DNA from: Sorangium cellulosum
GTDB taxonomy: Bacteria; Myxococcota_A; Polyangia; Polyangiales; Polyangiaceae
DNA length: 64,000 bases
Reading direction: 5' to 3'
Assembly (NCBI RefSeq): GCF_002950945.1
Contig: NZ_CP012673.1
Location: 9,810,501-9,874,500 of the forward strand
Below the pieces are notes generated by a model, which did no database searches, was not told the DNA's origin, and saw only the letters and a program-made list of their open reading frames with translations. Made by a program: the position numbers and the translations under genes. The first letter of the stretch is position 1; each line of letters opens with the position of its first letter. This document shows, in pieces, positions 35,545 through 44,234 of the stretch.

Positions 35545-37992
35545 GTGCGCGCCGTGCGCTCCCGCTTCCCGCTCGTCGCCGCCCTGTTCTTCGTCTCCGG
35601 GGCGACCGGCCTCCTCTACGAGGTCGCCTTCTCCAAGCTGCTCGCCTACGTCTTCGGCGCCACCGCCTACGCGGTGAGCACGGTGCTCGCCGCCTTCATG
35701 GGCGGCCTCGCGCTCGGCGCGCACCTCGGCGGCCGCCACGCCGCGGCCGCCCGCCGTCCGCTCGTCGTCTACGGCGTGCTCGAGGCGATCGTCGGCGCCA
35801 TCTGCGCCCTCTCGCCGTTCCTGTTCGAGGCCCTGACCTCGGCCTACGTCGGCGTCGTCCGCGCCGCGCCCGACTCGCTCGCGCTGCTCACCGCCGCCCG
35901 CGCCGCGCTGACCGCCCTCGTCGTCGTCGTCCCCACGGTCGCGATGGGCGCCACGCTCCCGGTCCTCTCGCGCATCCTCCGCGCCGGCGCCGCCGCCGGA
36001 GGCGCGCCCCCCTCCGAGCACGACCCCGCGCGCCGCCTCGCCGCGCTCTACGCCATCAACACGGCGGGCGGCGCGGCCGGCGCCCTCTCGGGCGCCTACG
36101 TCGTCCTCCCGCACCTCGGCATCCGCGGAGCCCTCTGGTCCGCGGCCGTCGCCAACCTCGTCCTCGGCGCGATCGCCGTCGCCGCCGGCCTCCGCGGCCC
36201 GGCGCCCGACCTCTCCGCCGACGCCCCGGCGCAGCCCACGGCGGCGCGCTCCCCGGAGGAGCGCGCCCCGCGCGATCCCGCCCCCGCCGCGACCGCCCAC
36301 GCCGTGACCACCCCGACCGCGACCGCCCCCGCGGAGCCGCCGTTCCTGCTCGCCCTCGCGTTCGCCTCGGGCTTCCTCGTCTTCGCCGCCGAGGTGGTCC
36401 AGACGCACCTGCTCGCGCTCCTCATCGGCAACAGCGCCTACGCCTTCGGGCTGATGCTCGCCGTCTTTCTCGTGTGCCTCGCCGCCGGCGCCGCGCGCTC
36501 GCCCGCCTTCGCGCGCCGCCACGGCGAGGGCGCCCTCTGGCGTGGCCTCGTCGCCGCGGCCCTCTCGCTCGCCGCCACCATCCCGCTCTGGGACCAGCTC
36601 CCGTGGATCTTCGCCTTCGCCGGCAAACACGTCCACGGGTGGGCCGGCCGGGAGGTCTGCCGCGCCCTCGCCGCGCTCGCGATCCTCGCGCTGCCCACGT
36701 TGTGCATGGGCGTCACCTTCCCCCTGCTGCTCGCGCGCGCCGCCGTGCACGCGGACGTCGCCGCGCGCGTCGGCAGGCTGACCGCCGCGAACACCCTGGG
36801 CACGATCGCCGGATCCGTCGTCACCGGCTACCTCATCCTGCCCGCGCTCGGCTCGGAGCGCGCCCTCGTCGCCATCGCGCTGGCCTTCGCCCTGATCGCC
36901 GTCCTCGCCGCCGCGCGCACCGGCCCGGATCTCCCGCGCGCCCTCGCCATGGCCGCGGCCGCGGCCGCCCTCGCCGTGCTCGCGCCCCGCTGGGACATGG
37001 CCCGCCTCACGAGCGGCGCGAACGTCTACTTCGCCATGGGGCCGCGGCCCGAGCGCATCGACTTCGTGCGCGAGGACGTCCACGGCGGCGTCACCACGGT
37101 CGCCCACCGCGCCGGCGTCACCACCATGTACACGAACGGCAAATTCCAGGGCGACGACGGCCCCGAGATGACGGCGCAGCGCCGGTTCGCGCACTTCCCT
37201 TCGCTCTTCGTCCGCGACCCGCGCGCCGCGCTCGTCATCGGGCTCGGCACGGGCACGACGACCGGCACCCTCGCGGCCTACCCCTTCGAGCGCATCGACG
37301 TCGCCGAGATCTCCCCCGCGATCGTCGAGGCCTCGCGGCGCTTCTTCGCGGGCCCGAGCCTCGGCGCCCTCGACGACCCCCGCGTGCGGCTCTCGCTCAA
37401 CGACGGCAGGAACGAGCTGCTCGTCGCCCAGGACCGCTACGACCTCATCGCGATCGAGCTCACCAGCGTCTGGTTCGCCGGCGCCGCGAGCCTCTACAGC
37501 CGCGAGTTCTACGAGCTCACCCGGTCGCGGCTCACCCCGGGCGGCGTCCTCCAGCAATGGGTGCAGCTGCACCACATCCGGCGGCGCGAGCTCGCGGTCG
37601 TGGTGCGGACGATGCGCAGCGCCTTCCCGCACGTCGCGCTGTTCGTGGGCGGCGCGCAGGGCATCCTGGTCGCGAGCGCCGAGCCGCTCGTCGCCTCGGC
37701 GGCGCGCCTCGCCGCGCTCGAGGCGCGCCCGGCGCTCCAGGCGACGCTCGCCGGCGCCCCGCTCGCGGATCTGCTCGGCGATCTCGTGGCGTCCGGCGAG
37801 GATCTCGACCGGCTCATCGCCGACGCGGCCGAGGACGGCGGGCCGATCGTGTCCACGGACGACAACCTCTACCTCGAGTACGCCACGCCGAAGGGCAACG
37901 TGCTCCCGTACGGCGCGTCGCTCGGCGCCTCGCTGGCGCTGCTGGAGCGGTACCGGACGCGGGCGCCCCGCGCGCGGCACCTCGCGCCGTGA
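35545..37992 (+). CDS. Fused MFS-like / spermidine synthase-like membrane protein
   Basis: From the GTG at 35545 the protein has 815 residues; GTGs at 35515 and 35554 are alternatives. The first half has two blocks of membrane helices (FFVSGATGLLYEVAFSKLL, then LAFASGFLVFAAEVVQTHLLALL) with the AxxNTxGxxxG pattern seen twice (YAINTAGGAAGA, AANTLGTIAGS). The last third is a soluble spermidine synthase-like Rossmann domain (LVIGLGTGTTTGTLAAYPF, DVAEISPAIVEASRRFF, LNDGRNELLV). Such fusions are widespread; polyamine activity is unproven. A Pro/Ala-rich insertion lies between the two membrane blocks. Confidence 0.85.
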   Translation: MRAVRSRFPLVAALFFVSGATGLLYEVAFSKLLAYVFGATAYAVSTVLAAFMGGLALGAHLGGRHAAAARRPLVVYGVLEAIVGAICALSPFLFEALTSAYVGVVRAAPDSLALLTAARAALTALVVVVPTVAMGATLPVLSRILRAGAAAGGAPPSEHDPARRLAALYAINTAGGAAGALSGAYVVLPHLGIRGALWSAAVANLVLGAIAVAAGLRGPAPDLSADAPAQPTAARSPEERAPRDPAPAATAHAVTTPTATAPAEPPFLLALAFASGFLVFAAEVVQTHLLALLIGNSAYAFGLMLAVFLVCLAAGAARSPAFARRHGEGALWRGLVAAALSLAATIPLWDQLPWIFAFAGKHVHGWAGREVCRALAALAILALPTLCMGVTFPLLLARAAVHADVAARVGRLTAANTLGTIAGSVVTGYLILPALGSERALVAIALAFALIAVLAAARTGPDLPRALAMAAAAAALAVLAPRWDMARLTSGANVYFAMGPRPERIDFVREDVHGGVTTVAHRAGVTTMYTNGKFQGDDGPEMTAQRRFAHFPSLFVRDPRAALVIGLGTGTTTGTLAAYPFERIDVAEISPAIVEASRRFFAGPSLGALDDPRVRLSLNDGRNELLVAQDRYDLIAIELTSVWFAGAASLYSREFYELTRSRLTPGGVLQQWVQLHHIRRRELAVVVRTMRSAFPHVALFVGGAQGILVASAEPLVASAARLAALEARPALQATLAGAPLADLLGDLVASGEDLDRLIADAAEDGGPIVSTDDNLYLEYATPKGNVLPYGASLGASLALLERYRTRAPRARHLAP

Positions 37993-37998
37993 GGCCGC

Positions 37999-38808
37999 TC
38001 AGCCCCCGCCCGCCGGCGCGCCCTCCTTGGCCGGCGCGCCCTCCTTGGCCGGCGCGGCCGGCGTGGTCGGCTGGCCCTGCGGCGCCACCTCGACCGGCGG
38101 CTTGATCTCGACCGGCTTGATCTCGTCGCCCGTCGCCACGAACGCCTTGCGGGGCGGGGGCGCCGGCCGCCTCGCGGCCTGCTCCTCGCGCAGCTTGCGC
38201 TCCTCCCGGCTCAGCACCTCCAGCGCGAGGCCGCCCGCGTACGGGTCCTTGCCCAGGAAGGGGCGCCCGTTCACCTCGGCCACGTGGAACTCGACCCGGC
38301 GGTTCTCGCTGCGCCCCGCCGCGATCTCGTTCGGCCCGAGCGGGCGCGACTCGCCGAAGCCGACCGCGATGAGCCGGACGCTCTCCACGTCGTGATCGAC
38401 GAGCCAGTCGGCGACCGCCAGCGCGCGCTTCGCGCTCAGCGCCTGGTTGTGCTCCTCGCTCGCCCGCGCGTCGGTGTGCCCCTCGATCCGCAGCCGCGTG
38501 ACCTCGGGGTGCTCCTTGAGGAACTGGAGCAGCGTCTCCAGCGTCTTCTCGCTTCCCGGCCGGATCACCGCCTTGTTCGCGTCGAAGACGATCTTGCCTT
38601 CGATGAACACCTGGCTCTCCCCGCCCTTCTCCGACCACGGCTTCTCCGGGTACCAGCGCGGGAGCGCGCGCTGCTCCTCCGCGCGCGGCAGGTCCCGCGG
38701 CGGCAGCCGGTTGTCCCCGCACCCCTGGCCGGCCTGCGCGGCGGCGATCGCCGCCGCCACCGCGAACGGCATGACGGCGCGCCCTGCCTGCTTCCTCTTC
38801 GGATCCAT
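37999..38808 (-). CDS. OmpA-family lipoprotein
   Basis: The ATG at 38808 gives 269 residues. A signal segment ends AAAQAGQGC, a likely lipid-acceptor Cys near residue 30. The OmpA C-like domain (about 65-180) is clear: KIVFDANKAVIRPGSEKTL, then LRIEGHTDARASEEHNQALSAKRA with the Asp and Arg that bind diaminopimelate, and GFGESRPLGP with ENRRVEFHV. It should link the outer membrane to peptidoglycan. The tail is Pro/Ala/Lys-rich with PAKEGA repeats. Confidence 0.9.
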   Translation of the reverse strand: MDPKRKQAGRAVMPFAVAAAIAAAQAGQGCGDNRLPPRDLPRAEEQRALPRWYPEKPWSEKGGESQVFIEGKIVFDANKAVIRPGSEKTLETLLQFLKEHPEVTRLRIEGHTDARASEEHNQALSAKRALAVADWLVDHDVESVRLIAVGFGESRPLGPNEIAAGRSENRRVEFHVAEVNGRPFLGKDPYAGGLALEVLSREERKLREEQAARRPAPPPRKAFVATGDEIKPVEIKPPVEVAPQGQPTTPAAPAKEGAPAKEGAPAGGG

Positions 38809-38955
38809 CTCGCCCTTTAGCGTGTCAGAACCGGCGCTCGAACCGCAAGTAACCTGGCGGCAGCGCGCCGGAACCGCCCGGCGGAGCACGCCGCCGGCGC
38901 GCCGGCCGGCGTGTCCGCCGGCGTGCCGGCCGGCGTGTGGTAAAGAAGCGTCGCC

Positions 38956-39816
38956 ATGTCCGCGCCGTCGCTCACGCCCGAGGGTCCTGCTGTCGATCCC
39001 AAGCTCGCCGGGCTGCGCGCCCGCCTCCGGGAGCTCGGTTCCGTCCTCGTCTGCTACTCCGGGGGGGTCGACAGCGCCTTCGTCCTCGCGGTCGCCCACC
39101 AGGAGCTCGGCTCGCGGGCCGTCGGGATGACCGCGGTCTCCCCGAGCCTCGCGCCGGCCGAGAAAGAAGAGGCCGTGGCCATCGCCCGCCTGATCGGCGC
39201 CGACCACCGGCTGGTCGAGTCCTCCGAGATCGAGGACCCGCGCTACGTCGCGAACAACCCCGACCGCTGCTTCCACTGCAAGAGCGAGCTCTACCGGATC
39301 GCGGTCCGGAAGCAGGCCGAGTGGTCGCTCGCGGCGATCCTGAACGGCACCAACACGGACGACCTCGGCGACTACCGGCCCGGCCTGGAGGCCGCGCGGG
39401 AGGCGGGTGTCCTGAGCCCGCTCGTCGAGCTCGGCTTCAGCAAGGCCGACGTGCGCGCCGGCGCCGCGCGGGTCGGCCTGCCCATCTGGGACAAGCCGGC
39501 CGCCGCCTGCCTCTCCAGCCGCATCCCCTACGGGACCAGCGTCACGCGCGAGCGGCTCGCCCAGATCGGCGGCTTCGAGGCCGCGCTGCGCGGCCTGGGG
39601 TTCCGCCAGGTCCGCGTCCGGTACCACGACGAGCTCGCGCGCATCGAGCTCGACGCGGGCGAGCTCCCGCGCGCCGCCGAGCCGGCCGTGCGCGCCGAGA
39701 TCGTGGCCGCCGGCAAGCGGCACGGCTTCCGGTACGTGACGCTCGACCTCGGCGGCTACCGGACCGGCAGCCACAACGAGGTCCTCGTGGGCCGCGCCCT
39801 CAAGATCGTCAGCTGA
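38956..39816 (+). CDS. larE: LarE, ATP-dependent sacrificial sulfur transferase
   Basis: A protein of 286 residues. LVCYSGGVDSAFVLA (SGGVDS at 35-40) is the PP-loop of the adenylating domain, NPDRCFHCKSELY a family signature, NGTNTDDLGDYRPGL the ATP/Mg2+ region, and KPAAACLSSRIPYG contains Cys 185, which aligns with the Cys that gives up its sulfur in LarE of Lactiplantibacillus. LarE makes the dithiocarboxylate of the nickel-pincer nucleotide cofactor. No larB, larC or lactate racemase gene is adjacent, so the partner steps are elsewhere. Nickel connects it to the 4.7-13.3 kb region only by function. Confidence 0.93.
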   Translation: MSAPSLTPEGPAVDPKLAGLRARLRELGSVLVCYSGGVDSAFVLAVAHQELGSRAVGMTAVSPSLAPAEKEEAVAIARLIGADHRLVESSEIEDPRYVANNPDRCFHCKSELYRIAVRKQAEWSLAAILNGTNTDDLGDYRPGLEAAREAGVLSPLVELGFSKADVRAGAARVGLPIWDKPAAACLSSRIPYGTSVTRERLAQIGGFEAALRGLGFRQVRVRYHDELARIELDAGELPRAAEPAVRAEIVAAGKRHGFRYVTLDLGGYRTGSHNEVLVGRALKIVS

Positions 39817-39862
39817 CCGCGCGGCCCGCGCGGCCCGCCGAACGCGCGCGGCGCGCGAGGGG

Positions 39863-40708
39863 TCAGAGCAGCGTCGCGTGCGCAGCCCTCGCGCGCTCGT
39901 CCCGCTCCTTCAGGTGGTCGAGGATGATCACCGCGGTCTCCTCGATGGCGCGCCCGGTGACGTCGACCACCGGCCACTCCGGGTGCGCGGAGAAGAGCCG
40001 GCTCGCGTACTCCAGCTCCTGCCGGACGTGCTCGCGCATCGCGTAGTTGGTCTCGGCGGGCATCCCGAGCTGACGCAGGCGGGCCTGGCGGATCTCGCAG
40101 AGCTGGTCGAGCCCGATGGTCAGGCCGATGACCCTGTCCTGCGGCGCCTCGATCAGCTCGATCGGCGGCGGGACGCCGAGCACGAGCGGGAGGTTCGCGA
40201 CCTTGAGGCCGCGCTGCGCGAGCAGCGTCGACAGCGGCGTCTTCGACGTCCGCGAGACGCCGACGAGGACGATGTCCGCCTTCCTGAAGTTCCGCGGCTC
40301 CTTGCCGTCGTCGCTCTTGACCGCGAACTCGACCGCCTCGATGCGCCGGAAATACTCCTCGGTGAGCGGGAGCATCGCGCTCGGCAGGTTGATCGGCTCC
40401 CGGTCGAGGAACGTGCCGAGCCGGACGATGAGCGAGCCGATCAGGTCGATCGCCTCGATGTTCAGCTCGGCCGTGGTGGCGTGCACGAACTCGCGCAGCT
40501 CGGGGCTCACCACGGTGAACACCACGAGCGCGCCCTCCCGCGCCGCGCGCTCGAGCACCGGCCGCGCGACCTCCGGCGTGCGCACCCGCGTGTGCAGGCG
40601 GATCTGTACGCCCGCCTGCGGGTACTGCAGCAGCGCGGCGCGCACCGTCTTCTCCGCCGTCTCGCCGGTGGAGTCGCTCAGGACGTCGATGAACTTCGGC
40701 TTCTCCAT
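39863..40708 (-). CDS. ppsR: PEP synthase regulatory protein PpsR-like kinase/pyrophosphorylase
   Basis: The ATG at 40708 gives 281 residues beginning MEKPKFIDVLSDSTGETAEK, the standard DUF299 opening. DIVLVGVSRTSKTPLSTLLA (about 152-171) is the family P-loop, NLPLVLGVPPP and VIGLTIGLDQL follow, and RAIEETAVIILDHL ends the domain. This family phosphorylates and dephosphorylates PEP synthase or pyruvate phosphate dikinase on Thr in response to ADP. The target enzyme is not encoded nearby. Length is typical. Confidence 0.93.
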   Translation of the reverse strand: MEKPKFIDVLSDSTGETAEKTVRAALLQYPQAGVQIRLHTRVRTPEVARPVLERAAREGALVVFTVVSPELREFVHATTAELNIEAIDLIGSLIVRLGTFLDREPINLPSAMLPLTEEYFRRIEAVEFAVKSDDGKEPRNFRKADIVLVGVSRTSKTPLSTLLAQRGLKVANLPLVLGVPPPIELIEAPQDRVIGLTIGLDQLCEIRQARLRQLGMPAETNYAMREHVRQELEYASRLFSAHPEWPVVDVTGRAIEETAVIILDHLKERDERARAAHATLL

Positions 40709-40808
40709 GTCCGATGCTCCCATCGCCATCTCGGCCCGGGCATCGAGGCAGGGCTCGTGCCTCGACGCGCTTTGCACCGCCGAGGATCACTCGACGGCGC
40801 GCAGCACG

Positions 40809-41909
40809 TCAACCAAACAGGCCCTTCAGCTTGTCCATGAAGGAGGCTTGCTGCGGCTGCACGTTCTCGCCGAGCTCCTTCGCCAGCTGGGAGATGAGCT
40901 CTTTCTGGGCCGCGGTGAGCTGCGTCGGCACCTCGACGCTCACCTCGACCAGCTGGTCGCCGCGCCCGCCGACGACGCGGCGCGGTATGCCCTTGCCCTT
41001 GATCCGGAGCACCGAGCCCGGCTGCGTGCCCGGCGGGATCCGCAGCCGGCCCTTGCCGTCGAGGGTCGGGATCTCGAGCTCGCCGCCGAGCGCCGCGCGC
41101 GCGAACGAGATCGGCACGGCGCAGACGACGTCGTCGCCGACGCGGCGGAAGAGCTCGTGCGGCGCGACGCGGATGGTCAGCTCGAGGTCTCCCGGACCGC
41201 GATCGGGGCGGGCGGCGTTGCCGCCGCGCTCCACGAGCCGCGTCGCGCCGTTCTCCACGCCCGCGGGGATGGTCACCTCGATGGTCCTCTGCTTCGCGGC
41301 GAGGCCGGCGCCGCGGCACGTCCTGCACGGGTCGGTCACGATCCGGCCCGTGCCGCGGCACCGCCCGCAGGGGCGCTCGATCGCGATCGGGAGCATCCCC
41401 TGCTGCATGCGGACGCGGCCGCGGCCGCCGCACGCGGCGCAGCGCTCGGTCGCCGCCCCGGGCGCGGAGCCCGATCCGGTGCAGTCGCTGCACGGCTCGA
41501 CGCGATCGTAGGTGATCTGCTTCGTGCAGCCGAACGCCGCCTCCTCGAAGCTGATCCGCACCTCTTTCTGCAGCGTCCCGCGGTCGCCCACCCGGATGCC
41601 GAGCGCGCCGAGCAGGTCGCCGAAGATGGCGTCGAGGTTGAGGTCGTGCATGTCGAACGGGACGCCCTGGACCCCCGAGCCCGCGGCGGCGCCGACGGCG
41701 GCGGGGCCGAACCGATCGAACGCCGCGCGCTTCTGCGGATCGCTCAGGATCTGGTACGCGGCGTTCAGCTCCTTGAAGCGGACGTGCGCCCCCTGATCGC
41801 CCGGGTTCTTGTCGGGGTGGTGCTGCGCGGCGAGCCGCCGGAAAGCGCTCTTGATCTCGTCCTGCGTGGAGGAACGCTCGACGCCCAGTACTTCGTACGG
41901 ATCGCGCAC
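40809..41909 (-). CDS. dnaJ: Chaperone DnaJ
   Basis: A GTG at 41909 gives 366 residues starting VRDPYEVLGVERSSTQDEIK; the frame is open upstream but that part belongs to noise. The J domain has HHPDKNPG (HPD motif), then a Gly-rich linker. Four zinc-finger CxxCxGxG units follow (CSDCTGSG, CAACGGRG, CGRCRGTG, CRTCRGAG) at about 140-205, and two substrate-binding C-terminal domains. It stimulates DnaK ATPase. dnaK and grpE are not adjacent, so it may be one of several paralogues. Confidence 0.93.
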   Translation of the reverse strand: MRDPYEVLGVERSSTQDEIKSAFRRLAAQHHPDKNPGDQGAHVRFKELNAAYQILSDPQKRAAFDRFGPAAVGAAAGSGVQGVPFDMHDLNLDAIFGDLLGALGIRVGDRGTLQKEVRISFEEAAFGCTKQITYDRVEPCSDCTGSGSAPGAATERCAACGGRGRVRMQQGMLPIAIERPCGRCRGTGRIVTDPCRTCRGAGLAAKQRTIEVTIPAGVENGATRLVERGGNAARPDRGPGDLELTIRVAPHELFRRVGDDVVCAVPISFARAALGGELEIPTLDGKGRLRIPPGTQPGSVLRIKGKGIPRRVVGGRGDQLVEVSVEVPTQLTAAQKELISQLAKELGENVQPQQASFMDKLKGLFG

Positions 41910-41986
41910 GAGGTGCGAAATAGCATCGATCGCGCCCCCGGGACAGCGGCTACGGGGGCGCGTCGCTCGTGGTCTTGCTCGCGTCC

Positions 41987-43723
41987 TTACTCCTGCTTCC
42001 CCTCGGCTCCGGCCTGTATCCCCTCGACTCCAGCGAGGTCGCGCTTCATCACCTTGCCCGTCGGGTTGCGCGGCAGGGCGTCGATGAAGACGAACTCGCG
42101 CGGGACCTTCGGCCCCGCGAGCTGCGCGCGGCAGTGCGCCCGGAGCTCGTCCTCGCTCGCGGCCCTGCCGGGGCGCAGGGCGATGAACGCGCGCGCGCGC
42201 TCGCCCCAGGCCGGATCGGGCACGCCCACCACGGCGGCCTCGGCGACCGCCGGGTGATCGTGGAGGACGGCCTCCACCTCCGCGGGGTACACGTTCACGC
42301 CGCCCGAGATGATCAGGTCCCGCTTGCGGCCCTCGACGTGGTAGCAGCCGCGCGCGTCGCGGCGCGCGAGGTCGCCGACCGAGAAGTAGCCGCCCAGCAT
42401 GGACGCGCGCGTGGCGTCCGGATCCCGGTGGTAGCCGGAGACGAGCAGCGGGCTCCGCACGTACAGCTCGCCCACCTCGCCGTCCGCGCACGGCCTCCCG
42501 TCCTCGCCCACGAGCAGCAGCTCGCTGCCGGCGACCGGGCGCCCGATGGTGCCCGGCGACGCGCGCAGATCCTCGGGCCCCGCGATCGTGACGATGCCGG
42601 TCTCGGTCGCGCCGTAGAAGTTGTAGAGCCTGTCGCCGAACACCCGCGTCACCTCGGCCGCGAGCGCCGGCGGCAGCGGCGCGCCGCCCGTGAAGATCGC
42701 GGTGAGCGACGACGTGTCGTACGCCCGGAGGCGCGCCTCGCCGAGCTCGAGCACGCGGTGGAGCATCGTCGGGACGACCGCCGTGGTGGTCACGCGGTAG
42801 CGCTGGATCGCCTCGAGGAAGAGCTCGGGCCGGAACTCGGGGAGGATCACGACCGTCGCGCCGAGCATGAACGACATGTTGACGAAGCCGAACGCCGTGA
42901 GGTGGTAGAGCGGGCAGACGGCGAGGTGCACGTCGCCCACGCGCATCGGGGTCGCGCCGATCGCCCCGAGGGCCGACATGACGATGCCGCCGCCGAAGCG
43001 GCGCACCGCGCCCTTCGGCTTCCCGGTGGTGCCGGACGTGTACATCACGACCGCGGCGCGATCGCTCCGGTCCGGGGCGGCGCCGCGCGCTTCGACGAGC
43101 TCGTCGAGGTGCGCGAAGCCCGGGACGCGCCCGCCGACCGCGATCATGTCCTCGCGCGCGATCCCCTCGAGCCGCGGCGCGGCCTCGCGGATCATGTCCG
43201 CGACGTCGGCGTCGAACAGGAGCAGCCGCGCCCCGGAGTGGCCGGCGAGGTAGGCGAGCTCCGCGGGGGTCGACCGCCACGACGCCGTCACGGCGGACCC
43301 GCCGACGCGGGCGATCGCGACCTGGCTGGTCACGAACTCCGGTCGGTTCTTGAGCGCGACGAGCGCGGTCACGCCCGGGCCGACGCCGCGCCGGTCGAGC
43401 GCGAGGCCCAGCCGGTCGATGCGCTCGTTCAGCTCGACGTAGGAATAGACCCGGTCCTCGGCCGGCCCCTCCGCCGCGCCAGGCGCGAGGCTCCGCGGGT
43501 CGATGACCGCGCTCCGGTGCGGGCTGTTCTCGGCGTAGAACCGGAACAGCAGCGACGGGTTCGCCTTGCCGCGCGCGAGCTCGCGCGCGGCGACCTTGAG
43601 CCCTGGCCAACGCAGCGCGGCGAGCAGCCCGCTCTGCGTCACCGCCCTTCCAGCGACGAGGACCTCGTCCTTGAGCGCGCCGATCCGGCGCCGCCCGGCC
43701 GCGAGCGCGTCACGAACCGCCAT
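41987..43723 (-). CDS. Acyl-CoA synthetase (AMP-forming, FadD-like)
   Basis: A protein of 578 residues. VVMYTSGTTGKPKGAV (about 228-243) is the phosphate-binding P3 motif of the ANL superfamily. YNFYGATETG is A5, YFSVGDLARRDARG is A7 with the adenine-ribose Asp, GRKRDLIISGGVNVYP A8, and NPTGKVMKRDL holds the A10 catalytic Lys. It activates a carboxylic acid, probably a fatty acid, to its CoA ester. The layout with FYAENSPHRSAV at the N-terminus is common in myxobacterial and actinobacterial acyl-CoA synthetases. It is upstream of dnaJ on the same strand, 77 bp away. Confidence 0.92.
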   Translation of the reverse strand: MAVRDALAAGRRRIGALKDEVLVAGRAVTQSGLLAALRWPGLKVAARELARGKANPSLLFRFYAENSPHRSAVIDPRSLAPGAAEGPAEDRVYSYVELNERIDRLGLALDRRGVGPGVTALVALKNRPEFVTSQVAIARVGGSAVTASWRSTPAELAYLAGHSGARLLLFDADVADMIREAAPRLEGIAREDMIAVGGRVPGFAHLDELVEARGAAPDRSDRAAVVMYTSGTTGKPKGAVRRFGGGIVMSALGAIGATPMRVGDVHLAVCPLYHLTAFGFVNMSFMLGATVVILPEFRPELFLEAIQRYRVTTTAVVPTMLHRVLELGEARLRAYDTSSLTAIFTGGAPLPPALAAEVTRVFGDRLYNFYGATETGIVTIAGPEDLRASPGTIGRPVAGSELLLVGEDGRPCADGEVGELYVRSPLLVSGYHRDPDATRASMLGGYFSVGDLARRDARGCYHVEGRKRDLIISGGVNVYPAEVEAVLHDHPAVAEAAVVGVPDPAWGERARAFIALRPGRAASEDELRAHCRAQLAGPKVPREFVFIDALPRNPTGKVMKRDLAGVEGIQAGAEGKQE

Positions 43724-43771
43724 GGCCGGCGACTTTACTCTGGGTTGCGCCTGCCGTGATAGGGTGGAGCG

Positions 43772-44176
43772 GTGACGGAGAATGACCGCCGCTCAGCCCG
43801 GCGCGCCGCGATCGAGCTGAGCGTGGAGTACAAACGACTCAACACGTTCTTCGCCGATTACACGCGCAACATCTCGAAGGGCGGGACGTTCATCCGCACA
43901 GATCGCCCGCTCGCGATCGGCACCGAGTTCGTGTTCGCCCTCTCGATCCGCGGCCTCGCCGAGCCCCTCCGCCTGCGAGGGCGGGTGAAGTGGATCGTGA
44001 TGCCCTCGGAGGCGACGGACGAGTCTCCGCCGGGGATGGGCATCGAGTTCCAGTACGCGAGCGAGGCGGAGCGGGCCGCGACGGAGTCGGTGGTCGAGCA
44101 GCTGATGATGAGCGAGCTCGGCGAGACGCTCGCGTCAAAGCTGCTCGGCAGGCGGGTCGGTGAGGGCTCGCGGTAG
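43772..44176 (+). CDS. PilZ-domain protein, first of two in this region
   Basis: GTG start; 134 residues. RRSARRAAIELSVEY gives the RxxxR-like N-terminal motif, and TRNISKGGTFIRT the (D/N)xSxxG motif, so the c-di-GMP-binding site seems present, although the first motif is not canonical. It fits the short PilZ group abundant in Myxococcus relatives. It probably responds to c-di-GMP in motility or surface control. The next gene begins 58 bp downstream on the same strand. Confidence 0.85.
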   Translation: MTENDRRSARRAAIELSVEYKRLNTFFADYTRNISKGGTFIRTDRPLAIGTEFVFALSIRGLAEPLRLRGRVKWIVMPSEATDESPPGMGIEFQYASEAERAATESVVEQLMMSELGETLASKLLGRRVGEGSR

Positions 44177-44234
44177 CGCCGCGCCGCGGTCGCCGGGGAT
44201 GCACGCGCGCGTCGCCCGTGTACACTGCCCCGCA

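Noticed and set aside
40809..43610. One 933-residue gene covering dnaJ and the synthetase
   Set aside because: The frame merges dnaJ with an out-of-frame reading of the acyl-CoA synthetase, which has its own clear frame and start at 43723.
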